The notes: generated by a model from the letters alone, not told the origin. Positions 26,792-35,546 are shown, numbered from the stretch's first letter. The stretch: DNA of 52,955 nucleotides from a bacterium D16-56 (GCA_003611875.1 RAYY01000034.1:1-52955); one strand, 5' to 3'. Program-made: numbers and translations.

Positions 26792-28618
26792 ATGAAAGGA
26801 AAAAGCAAGGCAGCAGTTTTCCTTGCGGCGGCTCTGATCACAGGAGCCGCCGCACCGGGAAATCCTGTGCGGGCCGCTGAGGAAAAGGACAAAATGATCA
26901 GACTTGCTGAGGCAGAGAATCCGGGAAAGTATATTCAAGACCTTACGACCAATCGAAGCATGTATTATCCGGGGGAAACCATACAGGGTACATTAAGCTT
27001 GTCTGGTGTTTTGACTGCAGGTGCAAGAGTTGTACTCAGGCTGCGGCATTTGGACCAGACGGTTTGGGAAGATGAGGCGGCGGTAAATCCGGGAGCCGTG
27101 ACCTTTTCTTTCACAGTTTTGGCGCCGGAAAGGGATTTTACCGGTTATGCTTTGGAAGTATATCTGTATGCGGACGGAAGGCTGGCAGATTATGGAATGA
27201 CTGGTGTGGATGTATCATCGGATTGGAATGTATTTCCAAGATATGGTTATGTGACTAAGATGGATCGGCCTGCAGAAGATGTGGCCCAGGCATTGGAAAG
27301 ACTGAAAAATCATCATATTAACGGTTTATTCTATTATGATGTGTTTGACACGCAGGAAAAGCCTTTGGCGGGAACCGTGGAGAACCCTGCAGAGAGCTGG
27401 AATACGCTGAACAAGTCCTTAGCCAGAAAGCAGACTCTGCTGGATACCATCCAAATCGGCCATGAATTGAATATGAAATCATTCTTTTATAACCTGATTT
27501 TCGGGACGTATGACAATTATCAGGAAGCAGGGGTAAGCCCGGAGTGGGGGATGTACTGCGATCAGCGCCATCAAGAGCAGGATGTTCACGACATTTCCGG
27601 AATCGGCTGGGAGACAGAGAAATTCTGGCTGATGAATCCAGCTAACCGGCTGTGGCAGGATTATTATATTAAGGTTCATCAGGAGCTGTTTTCTGTTTAT
27701 CCCTATGACGGGATCCAGGTGGATTCTTTAGGCCCCAGAGGAAATCGGTATGATTATGAGGGAAATGAGATCCAATTGGACAATGCCTATGTGCCGATGC
27801 TGAACCGTTTGGTGGAGGAGCTGGGGAAAAAGGTGATCTTTAATCCAGTGTCTGCCTACGGAATGGAGCCGCAGCTAAAGGCAGTGGACTATGATATTGT
27901 GTATATGGAGGTATGGCCGTCGGATACTCCTGATTTTGCTGCCATGAAGGAAAAGGTAGATGAAATCTATCAAAGCAATGGCGGAAGAAGGGGTACGGTG
28001 ATTGCCGCCTACATGAATTATGACGCCCCTAAATCCGAGAATTTCAATACGCCGTCTATCAATTATGTGAATGCAGTGCTCATGTCTTCTGGAGCCAGTC
28101 ACCTGGAGCTTGGGGATACGGGTATGCTTTCCAGCGAGTATTATCCAGGCAATTCCATGCAGATCACCAGCGGGCTGGCGGAGGACATCCGCAGAGGCTA
28201 TGATTTTATGGTAGCTTATGAAAATCTTCTGCGGGGAACAGGACTGGAAGAAGTGCGGGATGAGACCTTTGCGGACGGACGGCGCACAGGCTCTGATTTT
28301 AAGCCAGGCAACGTGACCTCCTTTGCTAAGGTAAAGCACCAGGCCGGAGAGCCGGACCGGGAGATTCTCCATCTTCTGAATTTTGACGGGGCGTCTCATG
28401 ACAGCTGGGTGGATAAGGGACTGGCCCAGACTGCCCCGAAAACGAAACAGCAGGTAAGGGTGAGCCATTATTGCACAAAGGTTCCTGAAAAAATATGGGC
28501 AGCCTCTCCGGACTGCCGGGATGGAATCCTGGAGGAGCTGGATTTTACAGAAGAAAATGGGACTGTAACTTTTACACTGCCGTATTTGGAATATTATACT
28601 ATGGTGGTGATGGAGTAG
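26792..28618 (+). CDS. GH66 endo-dextranase or cycloisomaltooligosaccharide synthase type enzyme
   Basis: The start is ATG 26792 behind GGGGGAGAAG; the frame is open further upstream. A signal peptide ends near PVRAAEEKD. An N-terminal beta domain (DLTTNRSMYYPGETIQGTLS) is followed by the GH66 barrel from about 150 (VFPRYGYVTKMDRPAEDVAQ). Candidate catalytic residues are D311 in YDGIQVDSLGPRG and E373 in VYMEVWP. The C-terminal beta domain ends YLEYYTMVVME. GH66 enzymes cut alpha-1,6-glucan internally. Without the CBM35 insert typical of cyclising enzymes, plain dextranase is more likely. Confidence 0.85.
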   Translation: MKGKSKAAVFLAAALITGAAAPGNPVRAAEEKDKMIRLAEAENPGKYIQDLTTNRSMYYPGETIQGTLSLSGVLTAGARVVLRLRHLDQTVWEDEAAVNPGAVTFSFTVLAPERDFTGYALEVYLYADGRLADYGMTGVDVSSDWNVFPRYGYVTKMDRPAEDVAQALERLKNHHINGLFYYDVFDTQEKPLAGTVENPAESWNTLNKSLARKQTLLDTIQIGHELNMKSFFYNLIFGTYDNYQEAGVSPEWGMYCDQRHQEQDVHDISGIGWETEKFWLMNPANRLWQDYYIKVHQELFSVYPYDGIQVDSLGPRGNRYDYEGNEIQLDNAYVPMLNRLVEELGKKVIFNPVSAYGMEPQLKAVDYDIVYMEVWPSDTPDFAAMKEKVDEIYQSNGGRRGTVIAAYMNYDAPKSENFNTPSINYVNAVLMSSGASHLELGDTGMLSSEYYPGNSMQITSGLAEDIRRGYDFMVAYENLLRGTGLEEVRDETFADGRRTGSDFKPGNVTSFAKVKHQAGEPDREILHLLNFDGASHDSWVDKGLAQTAPKTKQQVRVSHYCTKVPEKIWAASPDCRDGILEELDFTEENGTVTFTLPYLEYYTMVVME

Positions 28619-28639
28619 GATTTTTCTCTTTGGAACAGA

Positions 28640-28690
28640 AAGGGAGTTGTCTGGAAATAACTGGTTATTTCCGGACAGCTCCTTAAGCTT
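28640..28690 (+). terminator. Long hairpin ending the dextran operon
   Basis: A stem of about 20 bp (28640-28660 with 28665-28684) closes on the loop CTGG with one bulged base. Only a short T-run (CTTTT) follows. It lies just after the dextranase stop. Confidence 0.65.
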
Positions 28691-28805
28691 TTGGGGATCG
28701 GGGATTTCAAAACAGCTTTACATTTTGGGTAAATCAGGTTATAGTATTTTTCAGAAATTGCTTGGCAAAAGCAGAAGACTTTTGTGAGGACAGTGGGATG
28801 AAGAC

Positions 28806-29825
28806 ATGAGTGAAACAGAAAATTTCAATATTTATTTTGCGCCGATGGAGGGCATTACCGGATATGTGTTTCGGAATGCCCATTATCAGTATTATGGAAA
28901 GGTCAGCAGATATTTTACCCCGTTTATCGCGCCGAACCGGTCAAAGAAGCTGACGTCCCGGGAGATGAATGACATTCTGCCAGAGCATAATCAGGGGATA
29001 AAGCTGATACCTCAGATTCTGACCAATCGGGCAGAGGACTTTTTGTGGGCAGCAGGCAAGGTGCGGGAGCTGGGATATGATGAGGTGAATCTGAACCTTG
29101 GATGTCCGTCAGGCACAGTGGTGAGCAAGTATCGGGGGGCAGGATTTCTGGCGGTTCCAGAGGAGCTGGACCGGTTCTTAGAAACCGTCAGCAGGGAACT
29201 TGAAGGGATGGGAATGAGGTTTTCCGTAAAGACCAGGATTGGGAAAAGCAGCCCGGAGGAATTTGGGGAGCTGCTGAGGATTTTTAACCAGTATCCATTA
29301 GCCCGGCTGATCATCCATCCCAGAGTACAGACGGATTTTTACCGCGGTCAACCTGATTGGGAGGTATTTTCAGAGGCAGTCGGCCACAGTCGAAATCCGG
29401 TGTGCTATAACGGGGATATTTTTTCCGTGAAGGATTTTTGTTCCTTTGAGGAAAGGTTCCCTCAGGTAAAGGCAATTATGCTGGGACGGGGACTTTTGCA
29501 GAACCCGGCGCTGGCGGAAGATATCTGTCTTAAGGTTTGGCAGGAGGCTAAGACAAAGAGGCAGGAACCGGAGGAAAGGCGGCTGCATAAAAACGAATGG
29601 GTGCGGCTGAGGCATTTTCATGACGCTGTTCTGGATGGATATAAAGAGTCGATCTGCGGCGACCGGAATGTGCTTTTTAAAATGAAGGAATTGTGGACCT
29701 ATCTGGGAATGGAGTTTGCAGGACAGGAACGTTTGCTGAAAAGAATCAAGAAGGCAGGAAGGATGGAGGAATATACAGAGGCAGTGGACCGGGTTTTTGA
29801 GAGAATGGGGCTGCAATCCTATTAG
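28806..29825 (+). CDS. dus: tRNA-dihydrouridine synthase
   Basis: This FMN enzyme reduces uridine to dihydrouridine in tRNA D-loops. Motifs in order: YFAPMEGITGYVFRN (FMN site), NLGCPSGTVVSKYRGAGF with the catalytic cysteine, SVKTRIG, LIIHPRVQTDFYRGQPDWE, PVCYNGDI and IMLGRGLLQNPAL. The 339-residue length is normal. The ATG at 28806 has a weak upstream AGGACAGTGGGATGAAG. It belongs to the DusB/DusC-like group by sequence style. Confidence 0.9.
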   Translation: MSETENFNIYFAPMEGITGYVFRNAHYQYYGKVSRYFTPFIAPNRSKKLTSREMNDILPEHNQGIKLIPQILTNRAEDFLWAAGKVRELGYDEVNLNLGCPSGTVVSKYRGAGFLAVPEELDRFLETVSRELEGMGMRFSVKTRIGKSSPEEFGELLRIFNQYPLARLIIHPRVQTDFYRGQPDWEVFSEAVGHSRNPVCYNGDIFSVKDFCSFEERFPQVKAIMLGRGLLQNPALAEDICLKVWQEAKTKRQEPEERRLHKNEWVRLRHFHDAVLDGYKESICGDRNVLFKMKELWTYLGMEFAGQERLLKRIKKAGRMEEYTEAVDRVFERMGLQSY

Positions 29826-30217
29826 CTTTTGGCGGCAGTTTTTGGTGCAGGCTGAGGAGAGGCCCTCGTTTTTTGTGATTTTTACAGAAATTTAGTCTTA
29901 TTTTTGCACATAACGCTGTAAATAGAGTATGGTTAGAAATTTGATAGGAATGATTTAGGAAATAGCGAGGATATATCAGATGAATTGTATAATAAATGTG
30001 GTTTAGGGGTTGGCAGTATTGATTATACAAGAAACAGTATAAATTTAGGCAGGATGAACAATAAGTTAAATGCAGATTTATCTGGTATTTATGGAAACAG
30101 CAGTTCTAATAATTTAAGTAACGTAACAACTGTATTCAGAAGATCATCTGCTAAAGCGACTATATAGTGAAAAGAGAGACAGCTTTACTTGTTTCTTTAT
30201 GTGAAAAATGGAACAAA
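29826..30217 (+). other. Gene-poor stretch with a doubtful short reading frame
   Basis: From about 29956 one frame reads LGNSEDISDELYNKCGLGVG, then SIDYTRNSINLGRMN and an Asn/Ser-rich end at 30167. It lacks a ribosome site before any ATG, so it is probably a gene remnant. A weak GAGG/CCTC hairpin with TTTTTT (about 29854-29876) may terminate dus. Confidence 0.3.
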
Positions 30218-30251
30218 CAAGAGGTGGCGCCTGTCACCTCTTTTCTTTTTC
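30218..30251 (+). terminator. Intrinsic terminator
   Basis: AGAGGTG pairs with CACCTCT around GCGCCTGT, followed by TTTCTTTTT. It lies between the dus region and the folate riboswitch. Confidence 0.65.
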
Positions 30252-30393
30252 CCAAAAGAGACGAATAGGAGATGAATCCATATGGCCAGAGCATCAGTAA
30301 CCGCCATCTTAAAATAGGAGTTCGAAAAATTGGATCTTCCTTATTTGCCGGATCTGTGTTATACTTATCCGCGTATCTAAAAATAAAATAGAA

Positions 30394-30502
30394 AAGCAGA
30401 GTAGGTCTGTGTGCGTCAAGTGCCGGATGGACGGGGAGTTGCCGTTCGGACGAAAAGGGAGGAAGCTGCCCTTGCGGTACACGGTCCGCATCCCGCTGCA
30501 AA
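30394..30502 (+). promoter_or_regulatory. THF (tetrahydrofolate) riboswitch
   Basis: The pattern fits the folT-type THF aptamer: AGAGTAGG ... GTGCGTCAAGTG ... GGATGGACGG (loop) ... GTTCGGACGAAAAGG ... GCGGTACACGG ... CCGCATCCCGCT. The GAGTAG start and CCGCATCCCGCT end pair as the closing stem P1. Position directly before a folate transporter supports it. It should reduce expression when folates are plentiful. Confidence 0.85.
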
Positions 30503-30521
30503 GAGGGTAATAGTTTATTAT

Positions 30522-30553
30522 CTCCTTTGTGCTGCGAGAGGTCTGCAAAGGAG
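30522..30553 (+). promoter_or_regulatory. Ribosome-site-sequestering hairpin of the THF riboswitch
   Basis: CTCCTTTG (30522-30529) pairs perfectly with CAAAGGAG (30546-30553), which is the folT ribosome site. CTGCAAAGAGG at the end of the aptamer could compete for the first arm. No terminator lies in between, so control is probably translational. Confidence 0.65.
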
Positions 30554-30563
30554 GTAATTTTTT

Positions 30564-31139
30564 ATGAGAAAATTAGCAACTTTGTTTACCGATTCGTACC
30601 ATGAGTTTAAGTATGTACGAACCATCACACTGACCGGAATGCTGGGAGCCGTATCGGTCGTCTTGGGATATCTGACCCTGGAACTGGGCGAGACCTTAAA
30701 GATCGGTTTTTCCAGCATTGCCAATCAGATCGTGTATTATCTGTTTGGGCCGGTGGTAGGAGGAGCTTTCGGAGGAGCTCTGGATATTCTCAAGTATTTG
30801 GTAAAGCCTACGGGGCCATATTTTCCTGGGTGGACCTTTGGAGCCATGCTGGCAGGGTTGATTTACGGTGTTTTTTATTATAAAAAGACGATTTCCCTGG
30901 GGCGGGTTCTTGTGGCGGAGCTGTTGGTGTCCGTGATCTGTAATATGCTTTTGGGTACATACTGGCTGACCTTAATGTATGGCAATGGCTTTATGCAGAT
31001 ATTCTGGCTGCGGGTGCAGAAAAATTTGATCATGTGGCCCATTAACTCTCTGATTTTTTACAGCATTGCCAGGAATATGGAAGCTGCGGGGATTTTCCGT
31101 GCAATGAAGGGAACCCGGAAGGGTGTAACAAAAATGTGA
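30564..31139 (+). CDS. folT: Folate ECF transporter substrate-binding component
   Basis: The 191-residue S component has six membrane helices and TLTGMLGAVSVVLGYLTLEL near its start, which binds the ECF coupling protein. GPVVGGAFGGALDILKYLVK and YFPGWTFGAMLAGLIYG are typical of FolT. It delivers folate to a shared ECF module encoded elsewhere. AAAGGAGG precedes the ATG and is hidden by the upstream hairpin. Confidence 0.88.
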   Translation: MRKLATLFTDSYHEFKYVRTITLTGMLGAVSVVLGYLTLELGETLKIGFSSIANQIVYYLFGPVVGGAFGGALDILKYLVKPTGPYFPGWTFGAMLAGLIYGVFYYKKTISLGRVLVAELLVSVICNMLLGTYWLTLMYGNGFMQIFWLRVQKNLIMWPINSLIFYSIARNMEAAGIFRAMKGTRKGVTKM

Positions 31140-31233
31140 CAAGGATGTGATGGAAGAACGCTCAGAAAACAGGGTATGAGACGGCAGCCGGTTTGCATAT
31201 ATTGAGACAAAGGGTGTGTGGGAGCAGTGGCAG

Positions 31234-31971
31234 ATGCAGATTTATGTAGTAAAAGAGGGAGACAACGTGGATCGGATTGCATCTTCTATGGGGATTCCGG
31301 TGGACGTGTTGCTCTATGATAATCAGATCGGATATCCTTATCGCCTGGCCGTTGGCCAGGCTCTTTTTATCCGGGGAGGCAGGGACGGGCAGAGAACCCC
31401 TCTTTATGTAAGCGGATATGCCTATCCCTATATTCAAAATGATGTGCTGGAAAGTACGCTGCCATGGCTGACAGCCATTTATATTTTTTCTTATGGATTT
31501 ACCTTGGATGGAGAGCTGATACCGCCGTCGAAGAATGAGGAGTGGATGATTGCGGCGGCGCTGCGGCAGGGGGTGAGGCCGGTACTGACTCTGACACCGC
31601 TGGGAAGCGACGGGCATTTTAACAATAATCTGGTTACAGCCCTGGTGCAGAGCCGGGACATGCAGGAAAAGCTTTTGTGGGAGCTGGGGAGCGTGATGAA
31701 CCGGATGGGATACGGCGGGCTGGATATTGATTTTGAATATGTGCAGGCCATTGACAGAGAGGCTTTTGCCGGGTTTGTGGATTTTGCCGCTCAGGTGATG
31801 AATCTTTTCGGGTATCCGGTGAGTGTGGCTCTGGCTCCTAAGACTTCCAGGGACCAGCCGGGATTGTTGTATGAGGGAATGGATTACAGGCTTTTGGGGG
31901 AAGCGGCCAACCGGGTGATGCTGATGACGTATGAGTGGGGGTATACATATGAGCCAACATCATTATGGTAA
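31234..31971 (+). pseudogene. LysM-GH18 spore-type hydrolase, truncated by the mobile element
   Basis: One LysM repeat (MQIYVVKEGDNVDRIASSMG ... YRLAVGQALFI) leads into a GH18 barrel. GGLDIDFEYV carries the catalytic Asp/Glu pattern of the SleL/YaaH group, peptidoglycan N-acetylglucosaminidases of spore germination. The text MLMTYEWGYTY is the conserved late barrel strand, normally followed by G-P and about 90 more residues. Here it passes into EPTSLW and a stop. The break coincides with the integrase end of the element. ATG 31234 is preferred to 31216 because LysM begins there. Confidence 0.8.
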
Positions 31972-31987
31972 TTAAAACCAGCTGAAG
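31940..31987. mobile_element. Left attachment junction of the integrated element
   Basis: GH18 homology stops inside GGGGGTATACATATG (about 31937-31951), and the integrase gene ends at 31988 on the other strand. The crossover presumably lies in this short stretch, and the element extends right beyond the window. The matching right junction should carry the missing C-terminal part of GH18. Confidence 0.55.
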
Positions 31988-33574
31988 TCAATGGTTTTCT
32001 GGAAGTCTAGGGTAAAAATGAAGCTCAAAAACAGCAGTATCCCGTTGTCCTTTTTTCGTGCGTTCTGATCTGGTATAGTCCACATGATCCAGAATTTCTT
32101 TTAGCATGGAGTTGCGTGTTTCCATATCCTCGGTATCCCAATAGCTGTCAATAACACGTTTCGTTGTGGGAATAAAGGCTATTTTAGCCTGTTCCTGTAA
32201 CTGGATGTTTTCTACTTGCTGATGAAGATGGGATAATTCTTCTTCAATAGCTGTTTTTTTGTCCTCTAAAATTTTTCTTCTGTCCTGAAAGACACTTAAT
32301 GTATAAATTCCTTGTTCCAAAAGGTCATAGGTTTTGGAAAGCTGCTTCACAGTTTGCTCGCGCTGGGTGGTCAGGCTTTTTATACTGTTATCCAGCAGGA
32401 ACAATGTATTCGAGGTGTTTTCTTGTGGTTTTTCATTCCACTTCAATTCATATCGGACGACCCATTCCCTTAATCCGTCAATTATTTTCTTTTCGATCAG
32501 GTAAATAGGAGAGGAAATAGTTCTGCACTTGCTGTTAGGGCAGCGCAGAATCGGATATCTGGCCTTTGTATTGCTGATCTGGCGTGTCATAAGGCTGTGG
32601 CAGTTGGAACAGTATACGAGACCGCTTAAAGGATTCTGGAGGGTATTGGAACAACCGATATGGATTGTTTTTTTGTTTTTTCGGATATTTTGTGCCATGT
32701 TGAAAGTCTCCTCTGTAATAATAGGTTCAAACCGTCCTCGTATTTTAGCGCAATCATCATTTTTAGGGCGGCTTTCGATGATAGCGCCGGTATTGGTTAT
32801 GGTCTTCTGGACTTTCCGCCAGCTCCAACGCTGATACCCGGTGTAAACTGGATTTCGGATAATGTCCATAATACTGGATGCTGACCAGGCGCCGCCTGAG
32901 CGGGATGGAATGTGCAAGTCATTTAGGCGGTCACGAATCTGGTAGGATCCAAAACGCTGATATTCGCTGTCTGGCTGTAACTCTCCGCAGGTATAAAGCT
33001 GGAAGATCATTCGAACGACAGAAGCCTCATGTTCTACGATTTCCAGCACATAGCCTTTGTCGCCTTTATGCTTTACTTTTTCATATCCGTAAGGGGCTGT
33101 TCCGGCTATGTACCATCCATCCCGAAAGGCAGCAGTGCGCCCGGTCTGGATCCGTCTGTTGATGGTTTTATATTCTCTGCGGCTCATGAAAAGATTAAAT
33201 TCAAAATATTCTTCGTCAAATTCATTGTTGGGGTCATAGGTTTTGGTGGGGGTGATGATTTTTGTGCCGCTGAATTTAAATGCTTCCGCTACGGTTCCCT
33301 GATCTTTGGTGTCACCCCGGGCCAGGCGCTCTACTTCCATAACGATGACGCTGTCCCATTTACCTTGCATTACTTCAAGGAGCAGTTGCTGCATTTTAGG
33401 GCGGGCGGCAATCGTCTCTCCGGATACCAGCTCTTTATAGATGGCGCCGATGGTAAGGCCCATTTTGGCAGCAAGAGCGGTCAGAATATCCTGGTGACGA
33501 GATAAGGTTTCTCCTTCACCCCTTGCTTCCGCTTCTTTGTCGGCACGGCTTTTTCGTAAATACATAGCGACCAT
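31988..33574 (-). CDS. Large serine recombinase (integrase of the element)
   Basis: 528 residues. The N-terminal resolvase domain has the nucleophile S9 in YLRKSRAD and ERLARGDTKDQGTV. The recombinase domain follows (GTAPYGYEKV; WSASSIMDIIRNPVYTGYQR), then a zinc ribbon (YCSNCHSLMT ... RCPNSKC) and a coiled coil (about 395-465). AAAGGT precedes the ATG. It sits at the extreme left end, facing outward, as integrases of phages and ICEs do. It catalyses site-specific insertion into the GH18 gene. Confidence 0.93.
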   Translation of the reverse strand: MVAMYLRKSRADKEAEARGEGETLSRHQDILTALAAKMGLTIGAIYKELVSGETIAARPKMQQLLLEVMQGKWDSVIVMEVERLARGDTKDQGTVAEAFKFSGTKIITPTKTYDPNNEFDEEYFEFNLFMSRREYKTINRRIQTGRTAAFRDGWYIAGTAPYGYEKVKHKGDKGYVLEIVEHEASVVRMIFQLYTCGELQPDSEYQRFGSYQIRDRLNDLHIPSRSGGAWSASSIMDIIRNPVYTGYQRWSWRKVQKTITNTGAIIESRPKNDDCAKIRGRFEPIITEETFNMAQNIRKNKKTIHIGCSNTLQNPLSGLVYCSNCHSLMTRQISNTKARYPILRCPNSKCRTISSPIYLIEKKIIDGLREWVVRYELKWNEKPQENTSNTLFLLDNSIKSLTTQREQTVKQLSKTYDLLEQGIYTLSVFQDRRKILEDKKTAIEEELSHLHQQVENIQLQEQAKIAFIPTTKRVIDSYWDTEDMETRNSMLKEILDHVDYTRSERTKKGQRDTAVFELHFYPRLPENH

Positions 33575-33654
33575 ATAGTTTTACCTTTCTTTTATATTGG
33601 TTAGTGGCGTACCCTCTCTTATCAGAGAACCTAACTCCCTGGACCCAATTATTC

Positions 33655-33687
33655 CACAATCTGTGTCAGAATCTGACACAGATTGTG
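33655..33687. repeat. Perfect 33-base palindrome, candidate centromere (parS)
   Basis: Two 16-base perfect arms, CACAATCTGTGTCAGA and its complement, surround a central A (33671), 81 bases upstream of the integrase start. Its core, TGTGTCAGAATCTGACAC, recurs inside parB at 52609-52633. A terminator is unlikely because no T-run follows on either strand. Confidence 0.6.
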
Positions 33688-33733
33688 CTGCATCATGAAT
33701 CCTTTTAAACAATTTATGTTTTTTGATAACGGA

Positions 33734-34276
33734 TTAAAGCAGGTTGTTTATGTTCAAAATCAAATCATTATAAATACATACATGAATATCATCATTAAAA
33801 TCATATTGATTGGAATACAGCTCCTTCTCAAAATCATAAACCATTACCGTTTTTTTCTGCGGATTGACAATCCAGTATTCTCGTACTCCGGCAGTACGGT
33901 ATTTAAACAGCTTAATACCATAATCACGCTGAGGGTCAGAAGGAGAAGTTACTTCAATAATCCAGTCAGGAGCACCATTGCACCCACGTTCATCCAATTT
34001 CTTTTTGTCACAAATTATGGAAATATCTGGTTCTACATAATTCTTATCATCCTTATTCAAAAATACAGCATAAGGAGCAAGATATATTTTACAGGCTCCG
34101 TTTTTTTTATCAAAATAGTCAGCAATTTTACGAGACAGAGAAAAAATAATTTCCTGATGTCTTGCATTAGGAGGCGCCATGTAATAAATCTGGCCATCAA
34201 TTAGTTCAGCTCTTTGACCTTCTGGAAGGGCATAAATATCATTAATTGTATAATGGCTGGTATTCAGTAATGCCAT
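33734..34276 (-). CDS. Uma2-family protein (predicted PD-(D/E)XK nuclease)
   Basis: 180 residues with the family pattern: YTINDIYALPEGQRAELIDG, then IYYMAPPNARHQEI, YVEPDISIIC, PDWIIEVTSPSDPQRDYGIK (acidic residue and K of the nuclease core) and VREYWIVNPQKKTV. Uma2 proteins are common in cyanobacteria and on mobile elements; their biological role is unclear. AGGAGGAACACCT precedes the ATG. Confidence 0.85.
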   Translation of the reverse strand: MALLNTSHYTINDIYALPEGQRAELIDGQIYYMAPPNARHQEIIFSLSRKIADYFDKKNGACKIYLAPYAVFLNKDDKNYVEPDISIICDKKKLDERGCNGAPDWIIEVTSPSDPQRDYGIKLFKYRTAGVREYWIVNPQKKTVMVYDFEKELYSNQYDFNDDIHVCIYNDLILNINNLL

Positions 34277-34346
34277 ATAGGTGTTCCTCCTATTTAGATT
34301 AATTTACTAATGTTAATCACCAGATCTTTATGATACAATATTGCAG

Positions 34347-34577
34347 TTATGCAACCTTTGAATAATCAATAATTGAAATTTTGCTTACAATTTTTTCCAA
34401 ATCATCTAAAATATCATCAATTTTTTCAACAACAGACCCCTTAAATACCACGTCTCCACATTGATCGCATTTTAGACAAGGAACATTTTCTATGATTACA
34501 TAACAATTTTTTAGCTGGGCAAAATATGTTGTTTTATCTTCTATCATTGTCCCGCTTTTACAACTTGTACATCTCAT
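34347..34577 (-). CDS. YgiT-type zinc-finger antitoxin
   Basis: 76 residues. The N-terminal zinc finger has two CxxC pairs (MRCTSCKSG and CLKCDQCGDVV), as in the MqsA/YgiT group. The usual C-terminal HTH is absent; a short helix (VVEKIDDILDDLEKIV) ends the protein. Its ATG overlaps the stop of the upstream DUF4258 gene by ATGA, so it is the antitoxin of that pair. Confidence 0.8.
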   Translation of the reverse strand: MRCTSCKSGTMIEDKTTYFAQLKNCYVIIENVPCLKCDQCGDVVFKGSVVEKIDDILDDLEKIVSKISIIDYSKVA

Positions 34578-34894
34578 GGGGTGGGCTCCTTTCTGGTTTT
34601 TAAATCATTTTCAAATTTGATTGTATTAGGAATATATGCTGTTATAATACGACCGGATTCTCCTTCATCACTAATTACTACATGTATAATCCTATTATCT
34701 GTAGAGTATCCAAAAATCAAACAACTTGGAAAAGGAAAATCGTCAGGATATTGTTCTATTATTTCTCCTGTTGCGATACAATTTTTGATATCCTTTTACT
34801 TTATATTTCGTTCCCGGCATCTATTTTTTGCATGTTCAGATATGACGATTGTATCATCTTGGAAATATTTTCTTAAACTATTAATATCTATCAT
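34574..34894 (-). pseudogene. DUF4258 toxin gene with a nonsense codon
   Basis: From ATG 34894 the frame reads MIDINSLRKYFQDDTIVISE, then HAKNRCRERNIK, TAA (34796-34798), KDIKNCIATGEIIEQYPDDF and on to NTIKFENDLKTRKEPTP. HAxxRCxERxI and the later IIHVVISDE are DUF4258 features. One substitution at the TAA (for example TAT, Tyr) would restore 106 residues. The toxin is thus dead or truncated to 32 residues while the antitoxin is intact. Confidence 0.7.
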
Positions 34895-35060
34895 TCCTAG
34901 AAATTTCTCCTTTGGAAAGTTAATCTTATCTTAACTTGGTGTACAACAAGTATATAGAACTAATCGCTAATAATCTCATATGGCTCTTTCAGCCTTCCGA
35001 CTACCTTCCCCATGCAGACAATATTGTCGTATTCTCCTATTTTAAATTAGATGTAAAATC

Positions 35061-35089
35061 TTGTTGAATCATTTTATCTGTGCTATACT
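35061..35089 (+). promoter_or_regulatory. Toxin promoter, copy 1
   Basis: TTGTTG, 17 bases, TATACT. It lies 46 bases before the toxin ATG. Confidence 0.65.
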
Positions 35090-35135
35090 CATGCTGTTAC
35101 CGCCCCGATACTGGCAACAGGAAGGGGGTGTTTCC

Positions 35136-35219
35136 ATGAATATGTTGTTATCCTTCGCTATCTCCGTATTGGCCAGCGTAGTCGCCTACTACCTGTGCAA
35201 GTGGTTAGACGGGGAATAA
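35136..35219 (+). CDS. Small hydrophobic type I toxin-like peptide, copy 1
   Basis: 27 residues: MNMLLSFAISVLASVVAYYL, then CKWLDGE. One membrane helix and a charged tail are the form of type I toxins (TxpA/Fst-like), which damage membranes. AAGGGGGTG precedes the ATG. A terminator follows at 35268, and an antisense RNA starts just beyond it. Confidence 0.7.
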   Translation: MNMLLSFAISVLASVVAYYLCKWLDGE

Positions 35220-35257
35220 ATAGCCGGTAACCTAACCCAGACGGTTGGCTTCTCCGT

Positions 35258-35344
35258 AAAAGAAGAAGAATCCCCGAATGTACTGCAATACAATCGGGGA
35301 TTCGTTCTTTTTGTGTTTCCACGAATATTGTTATCCTTTTGCCT
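35258..35344 (-). ncRNA. Antisense antitoxin RNA, copy 1
   Basis: On the minus strand TTGCAA (35374-35379), 17 bases and TATAAT (35351-35356) form a near-consensus promoter. Transcription from about 35344 would run through the hairpin GAATCCCCGA/TCGGGGATTC (35268-35303) and end in TTCTTCTTCT. The RNA of about 87 bases is fully complementary to the 3' untranslated part of the toxin mRNA. The same hairpin followed by GTTCTTTTT ends the toxin mRNA, so the terminator is bidirectional. Confidence 0.65.
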
Positions 35345-35517
35345 ATCGGCATTATAGCATATGCAAGCCTAATTTGCAATATACCCCCGGAAATATTCAC
35401 ATGATTTTCAGTTTTGCTTAATCACTAATAATCTCATACGGCCCTTCCAGCCTTCCGACTACTTTCCCATGCAGACAATATTGTCGTATTCTCCTATTTT
35501 GAATTAGATGTAAAATA

Positions 35518-35546
35518 TTGTCGAATCATTTTATCTGTGCTATACT
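35518..35546 (+). promoter_or_regulatory. Toxin promoter, copy 2
   Basis: TTGTCG, 17 bases, TATACT, equivalent to the promoter of copy 1. Confidence 0.65.

Noticed and set aside
32299-33505. Plus-strand frames opposite the integrase
   Set aside because: Shadows of a well-supported serine recombinase gene.
33655-33687. Intrinsic terminator
   Set aside because: Perfect arms but no T-run on either side, and the same core lies inside a coding sequence elsewhere.
34581-34934. Plus-strand frame of 117 codons
   Set aside because: It is antisense to the DUF4258 pseudogene, whose minus-strand reading has clear family motifs.
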